Source: Amoebidium appalachense (Eukaryota > Ichthyosporea). From it: 43,351 bases of DNA. This document shows positions 16,592 to 24,510 of this stretch, in pieces (position 1 is the stretch's first letter; each line of letters begins with the position of its first letter). The stretch covers positions 1 to 43,351 of the forward strand of contig CAVNZM010000037.1 of NCBI GenBank assembly GCA_963693365.1. Direction: 5' to 3'. The translations under genes and the position numbers were made by a program. Below the pieces are notes generated by a model. The model was given only the letters and a program-made list of their open reading frames with translations, ran no database searches and had not been told where the DNA came from.

Positions 16592-17871
16592 TTAACCAAA
16601 TACAGCCAGTGCCAAGTCCTTGGTATCGCCAGGATCCATAAAGGCTTCGGCCATGTCGGCAAGAACCGGGGCCAGGCACGCAAAGTCCACCCCAAACATC
16701 TCCCGTTCGATGTTTTCCTGGTACAGCTGCTGGTGCACAAACTTTTCTGCATCCCTCAGATTCTGAGTGGGGACAGGTAGAGCAAACAGAAGACGTTTTT
16801 GCGCATCAGTATGCCAAGTCGCGGCCTCACGCATACGTCCACTCACGTTCTTCATGCTTAGACCAATTTTTAAGCAAGGGACTGCCCCATACTTGGAAAC
16901 AAACACATAGACTCCCGGGACCTGCTGGGTACAGGTGCGCTGGGTGACGTTGCGAAGTCGTTTGGAGGCCTTGATGTATTCTGGTGGCAGATAGTCCTCC
17001 TCGGTGCGCATCTCACGTTGCAGCTGCAGGAGGCGGATCTCCATTTCGATCTTGTCCCGTTCAGCATGCAGCTTGTCCCGCTCGGCGTTAACCTTTTCTG
17101 TTTGCCTTTCCAAGATCCGACATTCTTGTTGCATGGTCATCACCTTTGCTTGGGCCTCCCGAAGGACGGGATCGTGAACCATCATGTACCTCTCATACCG
17201 TGCCAGCTCGGATTCTCGCATGACACGCGGCTTAACAGAACGGGTGTGATCTTCCACTTCATAATTCGCGCGCTTGGGCCTTGTGTGAAGGGGCCCAACA
17301 GATTCTGTGCCTGCCGCCGCATCTGTCTCCGTCAGGACACCGCCAACTGCCGAGTAATCTCCAGAATAGCACTTTCCCATGACGCTGCACCATTTGGCAT
17401 GAAAGGTCTTATCGACATGCTCCATAAAAGCACCGGCCAAATCAATCAAAATCCATGTTCCCTTGTAGACCTCCCCTTGTCTGACTTCTGGTACTGGCAA
17501 CGACTGGTGTCCAGAACCAGGAAATCAGTTTTTGGACCCCCTTGGTCATGCCCAGACCCGCCTCGAGGGATCTCAAGGCCGCTGATAGACTTTTCAAGGC
17601 GGCTTTTGATGGCCTCAATCAGCCGTCTTGTGCTGCTCAACCGGTAGAAGTCGGCCCACCGGCTACCGACATGGTGTTCGAGTTTTGAAGCGTTGATCCA
17701 AAGGCGCCCTTTACGCACCTCACCATATGAGAGTATGTTCTTCTCTTCGTCTATTATTGGGATTATCTCCCCCTCCTTCAGAACTTTTCCATCACGCATA
17801 ACCACTCTCTCCGAGGATTGCGATTGGGTCACTGATGTGTAGTCTGGTGGCTGGGGTATGAGGGTGGCCAT
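16592..17871 (-). CDS. KilA-N plus T5orf172 protein, frame break in KilA-N
   Basis: Two overlapping frames make one gene. The 5' part (ATG 17871) holds the first half of a KilA-N domain (RLWINASKLEHHVGSRWADF, then STRRLIEAI). The 3' part (to 16592) resumes with the KilA-N end (YKGTWILIDLAGAFMEH), a coiled coil (~residues 140-210) and a T5orf172/GIY-YIG-like domain (GVYVFVSKYGAVPCLKIGLS ... EREMFGVDFACL). A 77-nt candidate intron at 17481-17557 (GTCTGG...AGTCAG, CTGAT branch-like site) would make 400 codons in one frame; a simple indel is the alternative. The break lies in the dispersed 64-bp-type repeat. By family it is a DNA-binding regulator with a nuclease-related domain. Paralogue of the C-terminal part of 24509-25672. 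Confidence 0.72.
17481..17557 (-). other. Candidate 77-nt intron in the KilA-N gene
   Basis: On the minus strand it starts GTCTGGGC and ends GAAGTCAG, with CTGATTTCC as a possible branch site. Its length (2 mod 3) is what the frame change needs, and the residues left between LIEAI and GTW have the usual KilA-N spacing. The donor is not a strong consensus. It matches the start of the 64-bp repeat unit. Confidence 0.45.
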
Positions 17872-17922
17872 CTATAAGTGCGTAGATAATATTTTTCCCG
17901 GCTTTTTTTTGGTGGGGGGGGG

Positions 17923-17930
17923 GATAAAAG
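17923..17930 (+). promoter_or_regulatory. GATAAAAG box inside a G-run/C-run hairpin
   Basis: Lies 34 nt before the RuvC ATG. The surrounding GGGGGGATAA...TTATCTCCCC forms an imperfect inverted repeat centred on AAGC. Confidence 0.5.
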
Positions 17931-17956
17931 CTTATCTCCCCCCACCATACACCACA

Positions 17957-18565
17957 ATGCGTGTGGCCGCCATCGACATCGGCTTCCTCAATCTCGTCGT
18001 GTGCGTGCTCAGCACCACCGACTCCCCAAACACCCCCTTCATCATCCACACGTGGGACCGCTGGCTCGTGGGCAACCCGGACACCACGGCCACGGTGCTG
18101 GTGGAGCTGCTGCTGCGGCGGCTGCACGAGGACCGCGCGCTGTTTGTGGACGTCGACATGGTCGTCATCGAGCGCCAGATGGTCACCAAGCTGAGCGTGC
18201 TGGCGCACGCGCTGCAGGCCTACTTCCTCACCCTCAGATTGACCAATGGCCACGGGCCCGGCGTGGTGCTGCAGCACGGCACGCGCAAGAACCAGTGCGG
18301 GGCGTGGCTCGCCCGCCACGGAATGGCCCCCGCGGAGACGGGCAAGGCGGCGTATGCGGTGTACAAGCGGCGTGCGGTGGTCGACACGCAGCAGGCGCTG
18401 AAGCTGCAGAGTGAGCAGGGGTGGCGGGACAAGTTTGGGCGGGAGGGCAAGAAGGACGACATGGCGGACGCGCTGCTGCACGGTCTGTGGTACACGTTCT
18501 GTCGGAATCAGAAAGGGGGGTCACGCAGAGGGCATATGCAAGCAAACAGACAGTGTACAAAATAA
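17957..18565 (+). CDS. RuvC-like Holliday junction resolvase (poxvirus A22 type)
   Basis: 202 residues from the ATG at 17957. All motifs of the viral/mitochondrial RuvC family are in order: RVAAIDIGFLNL (Asp7), DMVVIERQM (Glu72), and GKKDDMADALLHGL (Asp167/Asp168 and Asp171). The RNase-H-fold nuclease cleaves four-way DNA junctions with two metal ions and in nucleocytoviruses resolves concatemers or recombination intermediates in the nucleus or viral factory. Length is normal. The C-terminal ~20 residues (KGGSRRGHMQANRQCTK) are basic and outside the fold. An AATAAA overlaps the stop. Divergent from the KilA-N gene, with 85 nt between ATGs. Confidence 0.92.
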   Translation: MRVAAIDIGFLNLVVCVLSTTDSPNTPFIIHTWDRWLVGNPDTTATVLVELLLRRLHEDRALFVDVDMVVIERQMVTKLSVLAHALQAYFLTLRLTNGHGPGVVLQHGTRKNQCGAWLARHGMAPAETGKAAYAVYKRRAVVDTQQALKLQSEQGWRDKFGREGKKDDMADALLHGLWYTFCRNQKGGSRRGHMQANRQCTK

Positions 18566-18594
18566 AAAAAGCAATTCATCTCTTTATTTGTTTC

Positions 18595-19107
18595 TTATAG
18601 ACCGGCTTCCAGTCCCATGGACCGGAGGTATAGATTGGCCCGTTGGTTGTCTGTGTCTGTGTTGTTCCTGTGGGCAATCTGCAATTCGGGTTCCATGTTG
18701 ATAATACCCTGGAAGTAGCACACGAGCTGATCCGCTGTCGGTGACTCGGCCACGTGTTGGTTCCAACCCGGTAGGTACAGGCGCAGATACCCGTAGCCAT
18801 CACACACCCATCCCACGCGTGACACCCATGCCATATCCTCCTCGGAGAAAAGCCACTTGTGTCCGCCCACCCTTATGGTGTCGCTTCCAACCAGTTTCAT
18901 GTCAAAGGCTTTGCTCCACGTGTGCATCACAAGCTCGTCATCATCGTCGTGCCAGTACAGCCCAAATCCGCTGCCCTTGGCACAGCTCTCCACGTACCAT
19001 TTTATCAGGTGTATGGGTTCGTATATGCGAAGAGCCACTAGAAACTTGCACCACTCTGGGGCCTGGTGAACATTGTCATTGTTGATAATCTGCTGCACGG
19101 GCAACAT
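18595..19107 (-). CDS. Hypothetical Trp/Asp-rich protein
   Basis: 170 residues, ATG at 19107, convergent with RuvC (29 nt apart). Mostly globular with many aromatic residues (GFGLYWHDDDDELVMHTWSK, WVSRVGWVCDGYGYLRLYLP). No signal peptide, membrane helix or known motif. Composition is less GC-rich than in neighbouring viral genes. It is flanked upstream by a repeated GATAATCAGTCTRGC-type sequence (19140-19198) shared with the 16 kb repeat region. Function unknown. Confidence 0.65.
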   Translation of the reverse strand: MLPVQQIINNDNVHQAPEWCKFLVALRIYEPIHLIKWYVESCAKGSGFGLYWHDDDDELVMHTWSKAFDMKLVGSDTIRVGGHKWLFSEEDMAWVSRVGWVCDGYGYLRLYLPGWNQHVAESPTADQLVCYFQGIINMEPELQIAHRNNTDTDNQRANLYLRSMGLEAGL

Positions 19108-19206
19108 ACATGGTGCACAAATAATATTTTACTCAACACTGAAGCGTACAGCGACGATAAACAGTCTAGCCTACAATGACGATAATCAGTCTGGCTTAGG
19201 TAGAAA

Positions 19207-20770
19207 TCAACAGCCCAGTCTGGGCTGCACGCTGGCGGGGACCAGCCCCTCGTATGCGTTCCTGAACACCTGCGCCGTGTACTTGAACTCGGCAACCTCC
19301 GGGCTGTGGGGTACCTCCCGCTCCAGCCAAACCGCCGTGGCCAAGATGATGGTGTAGGCCTGGCGGGCAGTGATCTCGGTGGACATGACCGCACGTCCCC
19401 AGCCGAGTGCTGAGCGCAGCTTGATGGCGCGCTGGATAGCCATGTCAGCTCCGATGACCCCCACCACTGCCGTGTCGGGCTTGTCGGTGTAGATGTCCAC
19501 GTTCAGCACCTCGAGTACATAGCGGCGCACGAGTCCAACAGAGCCCTTGGTAGACCCTCCAAACATGGCGGCGGTGACGCTGCGGGGAAGGTTGTACAGG
19601 CGGTCACGCAGGAAGGGGTTGCCTGTGCCACCGAGGGCGGAGCTGTCCGGGTCCTCGGGTAGGATGCGGGGGGTGAAGGCCTGGGCGGTGCTGTTGAGGG
19701 CGCTGGTGAGGCGGGCCACGTGGGACTTGCTGTACTCGATGATGAGCTGCTGCTGCTCAATGAGGGTGTCCCGGTCTCGGATGGTCTTGTTGCGCTCCTC
19801 GATGGTAATGTTCCGGTCCTCGATTGTGCGCTGCATGTTCTGGAGCAGCGTCTGCCAGTAGGCAGCCCCGTGCTCCTCGGATCCCCCGGCACCCCCGTTC
19901 TCCACGTACTCCCCGAACAGGCGAGCGCCGCTGCCCTCGGGGAGGGACTCCTGAAGACGACGGTTGGCGCGCACCTCGTCAACCAAAGTCTCGTCACCAC
20001 CCAGGTAGCGCACGATGAGCTCAGCGGCCGCAGCCTTGAAAGCAGCAACCTTGGGACCGGTCAGGGCCAGGATGATGCGCACCAGCCCCTTTGCATCGGC
20101 GATTGGGGTTGAACGTTCTGATGATCAACCGAGTCGGAATATCTGGAGCGAGTTAATCAAGGCCGGATCTGCGGCCACTGTCACCTCGTTGAATCTTTCG
20201 TTGTGGGTTGCCATAGCCAATCGCAACGAGCACATCAAACACATCCGCCTTCCGGGGCACGGTGTTGGTGCAGCGGATGGTCTTGCCGCTCCAGTCACCA
20301 CCACCCTCTCCGAACTTGAACAGGGTCGCGGCCAGCCCGTCGCCGTCGAGGTCCATGCCCGGAACCGCCGTGGGCAGCTGGCGCATGGCTTCGGCAAGGG
20401 CCTTGTTGTCCGCCACCTTCCAGATGCTGATGGAGGGGTCGCCGAGTACACCACGCACGGAGGTGGCGTGCACCTGTTCACGCAGGCGGACGAGGGACAG
20501 GGTCTTGCCGGACGGCAGGGTGCGGGTGTCCTGGGCGACAACCCCAAATCGCTTGGTGTCGCCGAGGGCTGTGGCGGCACGCTCGTGCAGGTCGGTGTGG
20601 TCGGAGAGGAGCGCCCAGTAGCGGATGCGGGAGCGCTCGGGGTCAAGCAGAAGGGTGCGGATGGTGTCCTCAAGGGATGCGTTCTCCTCCATACTGTCGT
20701 CCGTGTCCATGCTGTCGATGTTGTCGCTCTGCATGTTGTTGTTGATGTCCATGTTCTGGGTTGTCTCCAT
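19207..20770 (-). CDS. Bro-N-like regulator with candidate 67-nt intron
   Basis: Exon 1 (20185-20770, ATG at 20770) gives an Asp/Asn/Met-rich head and the first half of a Bro-N-like domain (TIRCTNTVPRKADVFDVLVA). Exon 2 (19207-20117) gives its second half (STPIADAKGLVRIILALTGP, then LIVRYLGGDETLVDEVRANR), a coiled coil and a long C-terminal helical region. Without splicing, the frame changes and a TGA at 20125-20127 intervenes. Removing 20118-20184 repairs both and gives 498 residues. However, the middle segment in the second frame still resembles domain sequence (ADPALINSLQIFRLG), so a decayed gene with one indel and one stop is a serious alternative. A TATAAAAG box lies at 20815-20822, 45 nt upstream. 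Confidence 0.72.
20118..20184 (-). other. Candidate 67-nt intron in the Bro-N gene
   Basis: Minus strand: donor GAG/GTGACA, acceptor GATCATCAG, possible branch TTGATTAAC. Length 1 mod 3, exactly what the frame change needs, and it removes the in-frame TGA. Confidence 0.5.
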
Positions 20771-20814
20771 CTTGATGGTTGCTGCAGAATGATGAATTAT
20801 GGTCTGGACTGCTC

Positions 20815-20822
20815 CTTTTATA
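20815..20822 (-). promoter_or_regulatory. TATAAAAG box of the 20770 Bro-N gene
   Basis: Reads GAAGGTATAAAAGGAGC towards the gene, 45 nt before the ATG; the flanks match the box at 24435 and 26157. Confidence 0.75.
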
Positions 20823-20950
20823 CCTTCAGGTCTGACCACCGATGGTGCCAAAATCGATGGTGATGGTGAGTTTGGGCACCAAACTAATGAACCCTGAATT
20901 TCAGGGATGATGATTATTGTGTCATTCGGATGTTGATCACAATTGTCGGA

Positions 20951-21144
20951 CGAGAAGCAAGCCGGAGATATCACAGATAAGAAAATATCAAAAACCCGTA
21001 CTATTGAATTTTATCTGCACTGCAGATTTTTCCGTCCAACTTGGCAATGAGCTGCTTTGTCCCCTTCAGCTCGTACCAATCAAACCACGCGTATCTGTCA
21101 CATAATTAGTATGAAAGAGAAGCAAGCCAGAGATATCACAGATA
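20951..21144. repeat. 28-bp direct repeats bracketing an AT-rich intergenic segment
   Basis: GAGAAGCAAGCC(G/A)GAGATATC followed by ACAGATA occurs at about 20952-20979 and again at 21117-21144, immediately after the stop of the 21147-22658 gene. Between them lie 137 AT-rich bases with a perfect 7-bp inverted repeat (ATCTGCA-C-TGCAGAT, ~21015). No gene is seen between 20831 and 21146. Confidence 0.75.
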
Positions 21145-21146
21145 TA

Positions 21147-22658
21147 TCACACACTTGCATTCGGAGTTGTCGATGCTGCGATCCCGATGTCTTCCACAAG
21201 CCGCTCCCCATCCCTGCGCCTCGGCAGTCCTGCGGCTTCAAGCTCGGCATCGGTCAACACGACCGTTTTCTTGGTTATTACCTCTCGTATTACCTGTCTG
21301 TACCGTGGGTCATCAAGATTCGGCTGCACCACATCTATCTCTCCTCCATGCATCTTAGCCCAGTAGAGTTCGGTCAGTTGCTTCCCGTACAGGGACAACA
21401 CGGCCCCGATTTTGTAGACTGCCCGGAATCCTCTGTCCACCTTCTCAAGCTTTGTCGTTATATGATTGCAGACCCGTTCCCCAATGGTGTTTCCATTGCC
21501 CGGTTGGGAACCCCAGTCGAAGCTTGACGTGCGCAGGAGTATGTAGACCATCAACCAGGAGGCACATGCCGAGTCGTGTATTTCGTTTCTATCGACAAGC
21601 CCCTCATACAAAACCCTCCCAAAACTTGTCTGAAGGCTCTTACATACAGATTCGTGTTGGTAGGTGCGCAGAACTTTCGAGCTTCCAGTGTAACCGGCCC
21701 CCTCAAGGAACATACAGAGGGCGTCAGCGATTAGCCCTGCCGGGGCAGACATGTTAAAGCACTCAACCACCTTGACTTGCGAATCGATAATGATAACAGA
21801 AGCATGCTCTGGGCTCGACACATGCATTATATAGTAGCGCTCACGCTCTTGGCTTTTCAGCCAGGAAGAGAGGTTCGACACAGATGCTTTCGAGCATCTG
21901 AAACCCCACTTTCCTGCTGACACCTTCCAAGTGGACATTTTACCATTGTCCGTCACAACACCGAGTGCTGGTGTGGACTTGGGGACAGCGTCACCATTAT
22001 ACTCTATTTTGAGGGATGTGCCAGGGGAAAAACGAACAGATTTTGGCAGATAGGTTTGCAGCAGTACGAAGGTGTTGTCCCGAGACATGACGCCACACCC
22101 TGCCACAGCCGGTGAGGCTTCAACGGAGCCAACCCCAATCAGCTCGGCCAGTGACTTCTGAAGATCAACGAGGCCGTTGTACCAGTCAAATAGAAGTGGC
22201 CACGTTTTTTGTATGTCCTCCATCATGTCCGAGGGCGTAGGTCTTCCAGGGACAATAGCCTGTTTGTACTTTTCGGCCACGTAGGGAGCACACTTCACCA
22301 CAATCGACCCGAAACGGTGCTTCCGCTGGTCCACGAGAAACCGGCTTTTTGAATCATACCTTACAGCAAACTTGTATTCCGTACCCGCTGTTTGACGCAT
22401 ACAAATAAACAACAATCTGTAGCCACCCAGCCCTGCTTCAAAAACCAGAGATGTAACACAGGTCAGACAGACTGGTTCGACATCATTTTGAGTGCTCCAC
22501 AAGTTGATGGAGAGACAGACGTCCTCCATAGCCCACTTGTATGTCTGGGTGTTGCGGGGTTTCAGATGTGCGTCTTCCAACTTGAAATGTTGGGTATTGC
22601 GTTTGACAAACTTGAAGAAGCAGTGGGGCTTTACCGACAATGTCTGTGTTGAAGCCAT
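21147..22658 (-). CDS. Unknown 503-aa protein, possible adenain/Ulp1-type cysteine protease
   Basis: 503 residues, ATG at 22658. The first 270 residues are not recognised. Residues ~270-400 have an order reminiscent of C5/C48 cysteine proteases: YYIMHVSSPEHASVIIIDSQ (His), KVVECFNMS (acidic residue in a VxxFN context), then NEIHDSACASWLMVYILL (Cys in a 'D-S-x-C-x-x-W-x3-Y' setting). Several viral processing proteases and de-SUMOylases share this order, but the Gln of the oxyanion hole was not placed and the His-Trp pair is His-Ala here. The call is weak. Composition is lower in GC than in neighbours and no TATAAAAG box precedes it. Confidence 0.65.
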   Translation of the reverse strand: MASTQTLSVKPHCFFKFVKRNTQHFKLEDAHLKPRNTQTYKWAMEDVCLSINLWSTQNDVEPVCLTCVTSLVFEAGLGGYRLLFICMRQTAGTEYKFAVRYDSKSRFLVDQRKHRFGSIVVKCAPYVAEKYKQAIVPGRPTPSDMMEDIQKTWPLLFDWYNGLVDLQKSLAELIGVGSVEASPAVAGCGVMSRDNTFVLLQTYLPKSVRFSPGTSLKIEYNGDAVPKSTPALGVVTDNGKMSTWKVSAGKWGFRCSKASVSNLSSWLKSQERERYYIMHVSSPEHASVIIIDSQVKVVECFNMSAPAGLIADALCMFLEGAGYTGSSKVLRTYQHESVCKSLQTSFGRVLYEGLVDRNEIHDSACASWLMVYILLRTSSFDWGSQPGNGNTIGERVCNHITTKLEKVDRGFRAVYKIGAVLSLYGKQLTELYWAKMHGGEIDVVQPNLDDPRYRQVIREVITKKTVVLTDAELEAAGLPRRRDGERLVEDIGIAASTTPNASV

Positions 22659-22785
22659 CTACACAACAGCCGAATTTTTCGACATATGGGTGGTTCCCTG
22701 GGACAGTTTCGGGTGGGTTCCTGCGCGGGGCTGGGGGGAGGGAGGGGGATTGCGTCCATTCTGTGACCGATATATGCAAAAGAGT

Positions 22786-23187
22786 TTATATCCCTGCTGC
22801 ACCGATGCCAGCAGGCTTGACGCAGCAGAAGTCCGGCGCGCACGGCATCGACGTGGCCCTGCGCCGCTTGCACCGCAGCACCCCGCCGGTCTTGGGGTCC
22901 GGTCGGTAGAGGTTGCAGCCCACAAACTGGTTGCACGGCACGAGCGACGGATTCTGCGGCACCGCCGTGCGGCACAGCCACCCGCACCCCACCCCCGGCA
23001 CCGGCACCTGCGAGCACACGGGCGCTGCGGCGGCCGTCTGCGCAATGAGCCGTGTGCATCTGGGCAGTACGGTGGGGGTGGGCGTCGGGGTGGTTGGCGC
23101 CGGCGTCGGGGGGGCCGTCACGTAGCTGGCGGCGGCGGCGGCGGCTTGTGCAAGTAGGGCAACGAGCACGTACATTACCGTGTGCAT
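22786..23187 (-). CDS. Secreted cysteine-rich protein
   Basis: 133 residues, ATG at 23187. A signal peptide (MHTVMYVLVALLAQAAAAAAS) and a Pro/Thr stalk (APPTPAPTTPTPTPT) precede a compact domain with about ten cysteines (CTRLIAQ..., VPGVGCGWLCRTAV, PCNQFVGCNLYRPD, CAPDFCCVKP). The 'C-N-x-F-V-G-C-N-x-Y' segment resembles small disulfide-rich extracellular modules, but I cannot name the family. Likely a secreted or virion surface protein. Upstream (23188-23268) is a G-rich stretch without a clear TATA box. Confidence 0.72.
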   Translation of the reverse strand: MHTVMYVLVALLAQAAAAAASYVTAPPTPAPTTPTPTPTVLPRCTRLIAQTAAAAPVCSQVPVPGVGCGWLCRTAVPQNPSLVPCNQFVGCNLYRPDPKTGGVLRCKRRRATSMPCAPDFCCVKPAGIGAAGI

Positions 23188-23268
23188 GGATAATAGTTGT
23201 GGGGGCAGGGGTGTTCTTGTTTGTTGGGGGGTGGGGGGCGGGAGGTCCCAGAGCTGGTTGTGTTCTAT

Positions 23269-23451
23269 TTATTGGGGCCTGCCCTCTGTTTGAAGAAACG
23301 AAACTTTGAAGGTATTTCGTTGGGCTACTGCGATTGAAGAAACGAAACTTTGAAGGTATGTTGTTGGGTCCGGAACAGCAGGTGACAACTTCCCTCCCTT
23401 ACCAAACGAGCAATTGGTCACTTTGACCAATTGGTCCCCTGTCGTATCCAA
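23269..23451 (-). pseudogene. Fragment of a Bro-N-like gene
   Basis: The minus-strand stretch LVKVTNCSFGKGGKLSPAVP aligns with VKMSDCHFGNGGKPSPGVPA in the intact gene 24509-25672, but only ~35 codons are left, with no start and no downstream domain. The rest has been lost and the direct repeat above is embedded in it. It lies directly after the stop of Bro gene 23486-24397 and is a relic of an older copy in this cluster. Confidence 0.65.
23291..23358. repeat. Direct repeat GAAGAAACGAAACTTTGAAGG and nearby hairpin
   Basis: The 24-bp sequence TGAAGAAACGAAACTTTGAA (plus GGTA) occurs twice, 43 bp apart. At about 23410-23432 a strong inverted repeat follows, CAATTGGTCA-CTT-TGACCAATTG. Both lie within the broken Bro fragment. 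Confidence 0.7.
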
Positions 23452-23485
23452 TAGATGCTGGTTGGTGTGCCTCGGCCACTATAAA

Positions 23486-24397
23486 CTACACAACGTGCTT
23501 CGCCAGGAAGCTCACAGGGTACAGCTTGACCGTGCGCACGTCCCCGTTGACCACCATCTGCGTCGTCTCGGGCTCGCACCCCATCTCGTCACGCCAGGCC
23601 TTGCTGACCATGCGGCCGAGCGCAGAGGCGGATTTGCACTTGATGCCACGGTCGACCACAAACTTCCCCACCGTGACATAGTCGGAGAGGGTGGTGCCTT
23701 CGATGGCTCGCAGACCCTGGTTGGGGAGCAGCATGTTGGAGACCGAGTCGTTGACGAGCTGACGCATGCGCGGGTCACGGTCCAGCCCCAGGCGCTCAAG
23801 CAGCGCCTCGTACTGGGCGAGGTTGTCCATAGCCATCTTCTGGTTCTCCCTCTCGAGACGCGTGATCTCCGCCTCCTCCCGGCGCAGACGCAGCCTCCGC
23901 TCCTCCTCCAGCTCCTCGCGGCGCCGCTTGCGGTCAGGGGTCTCGTCCGTGCCGTTGCGGAAGAACTCGCGCTCCTCGGGGCTGCTGTTGTCGAAGCGGG
24001 TCTCGATCTCCTCGATGAGAAGCAAATCGCCAGAGAGGAGGCGCGCCATGTACTGGGCAGAAGTCTTACGGAAATCATGAGCGCGCTTGCCAGGGAGCAG
24101 GTAGATGATCTCGAGGAGGGTGCGGAAGGGGGCAACATCTGTCTCAAGACCCTTGCCGTTGATTTTCAGACCGTAAGCCGCGCTTACGGTTTCACTTACG
24201 GATGGATCAGGGCTGTCTCTGAGAGATTTCCATGCCATGCGGGCTGCTTCACGGTTTCCGAGCACAAGAGCGATGACATCCAAAACACTTGCATTCTTGG
24301 TTTTGTTGTCAATTCGCACAGTGGTGCCCTTGAACTGGGGGAACTCCTTCCACAGAAGCGACATGTCCACCTTTGAGTTGTTCTGTCCGGTAGCCAT
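23486..24397 (-). CDS. Bro-N-like regulator, paralogue of 9121-10029
   Basis: 303 residues, ATG at 24397. Same plan as the gene at 9121: Bro-N-like domain (FPQFKGTTVRIDN, VLDVIALVLGNREAARMAW, then TDVAPFRTLLEIIYLLPGKR), the NLS-like linker DRKRRREELEEERR, and a C-terminal DNA-binding-type domain (LSDYVTVGKFVVDRGIK ... TVKLYPVSFLAKHVV). The first ~105 codons and the promoter are nearly identical to 25806-26230, the mark of a recent duplication. A TATAAAAG box at 24435-24442 lies 38 nt upstream. By family, a DNA-binding regulator. Confidence 0.83.
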   Translation of the reverse strand: MATGQNNSKVDMSLLWKEFPQFKGTTVRIDNKTKNASVLDVIALVLGNREAARMAWKSLRDSPDPSVSETVSAAYGLKINGKGLETDVAPFRTLLEIIYLLPGKRAHDFRKTSAQYMARLLSGDLLLIEEIETRFDNSSPEEREFFRNGTDETPDRKRRREELEEERRLRLRREEAEITRLERENQKMAMDNLAQYEALLERLGLDRDPRMRQLVNDSVSNMLLPNQGLRAIEGTTLSDYVTVGKFVVDRGIKCKSASALGRMVSKAWRDEMGCEPETTQMVVNGDVRTVKLYPVSFLAKHVV

Positions 24398-24510
24398 CCT
24401 GTGTCAGACTGACCCCAGGTGGCCGTGTGTGCTCCTTTTATACCTGCGCGTGGCACCCTCAGTCGTGCTGAGGGCAGGTTGGTGCTTATCCATTGAAATG
24501 TCTTGGGGCT
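24081..24510. repeat. Segmental duplication, copy 1 (copy 2 at 25806-26230)
   Basis: About 425-430 bp containing the N-terminal coding part and promoter of a Bro-N gene. Copy 2 differs by a handful of substitutions and one small indel block at the start codon (offset shifts from 1725 to 1720). Left boundary is at GCGCGCTTGCCAGGG, right boundary at TGTCTTGGGG. Confidence 0.9.
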
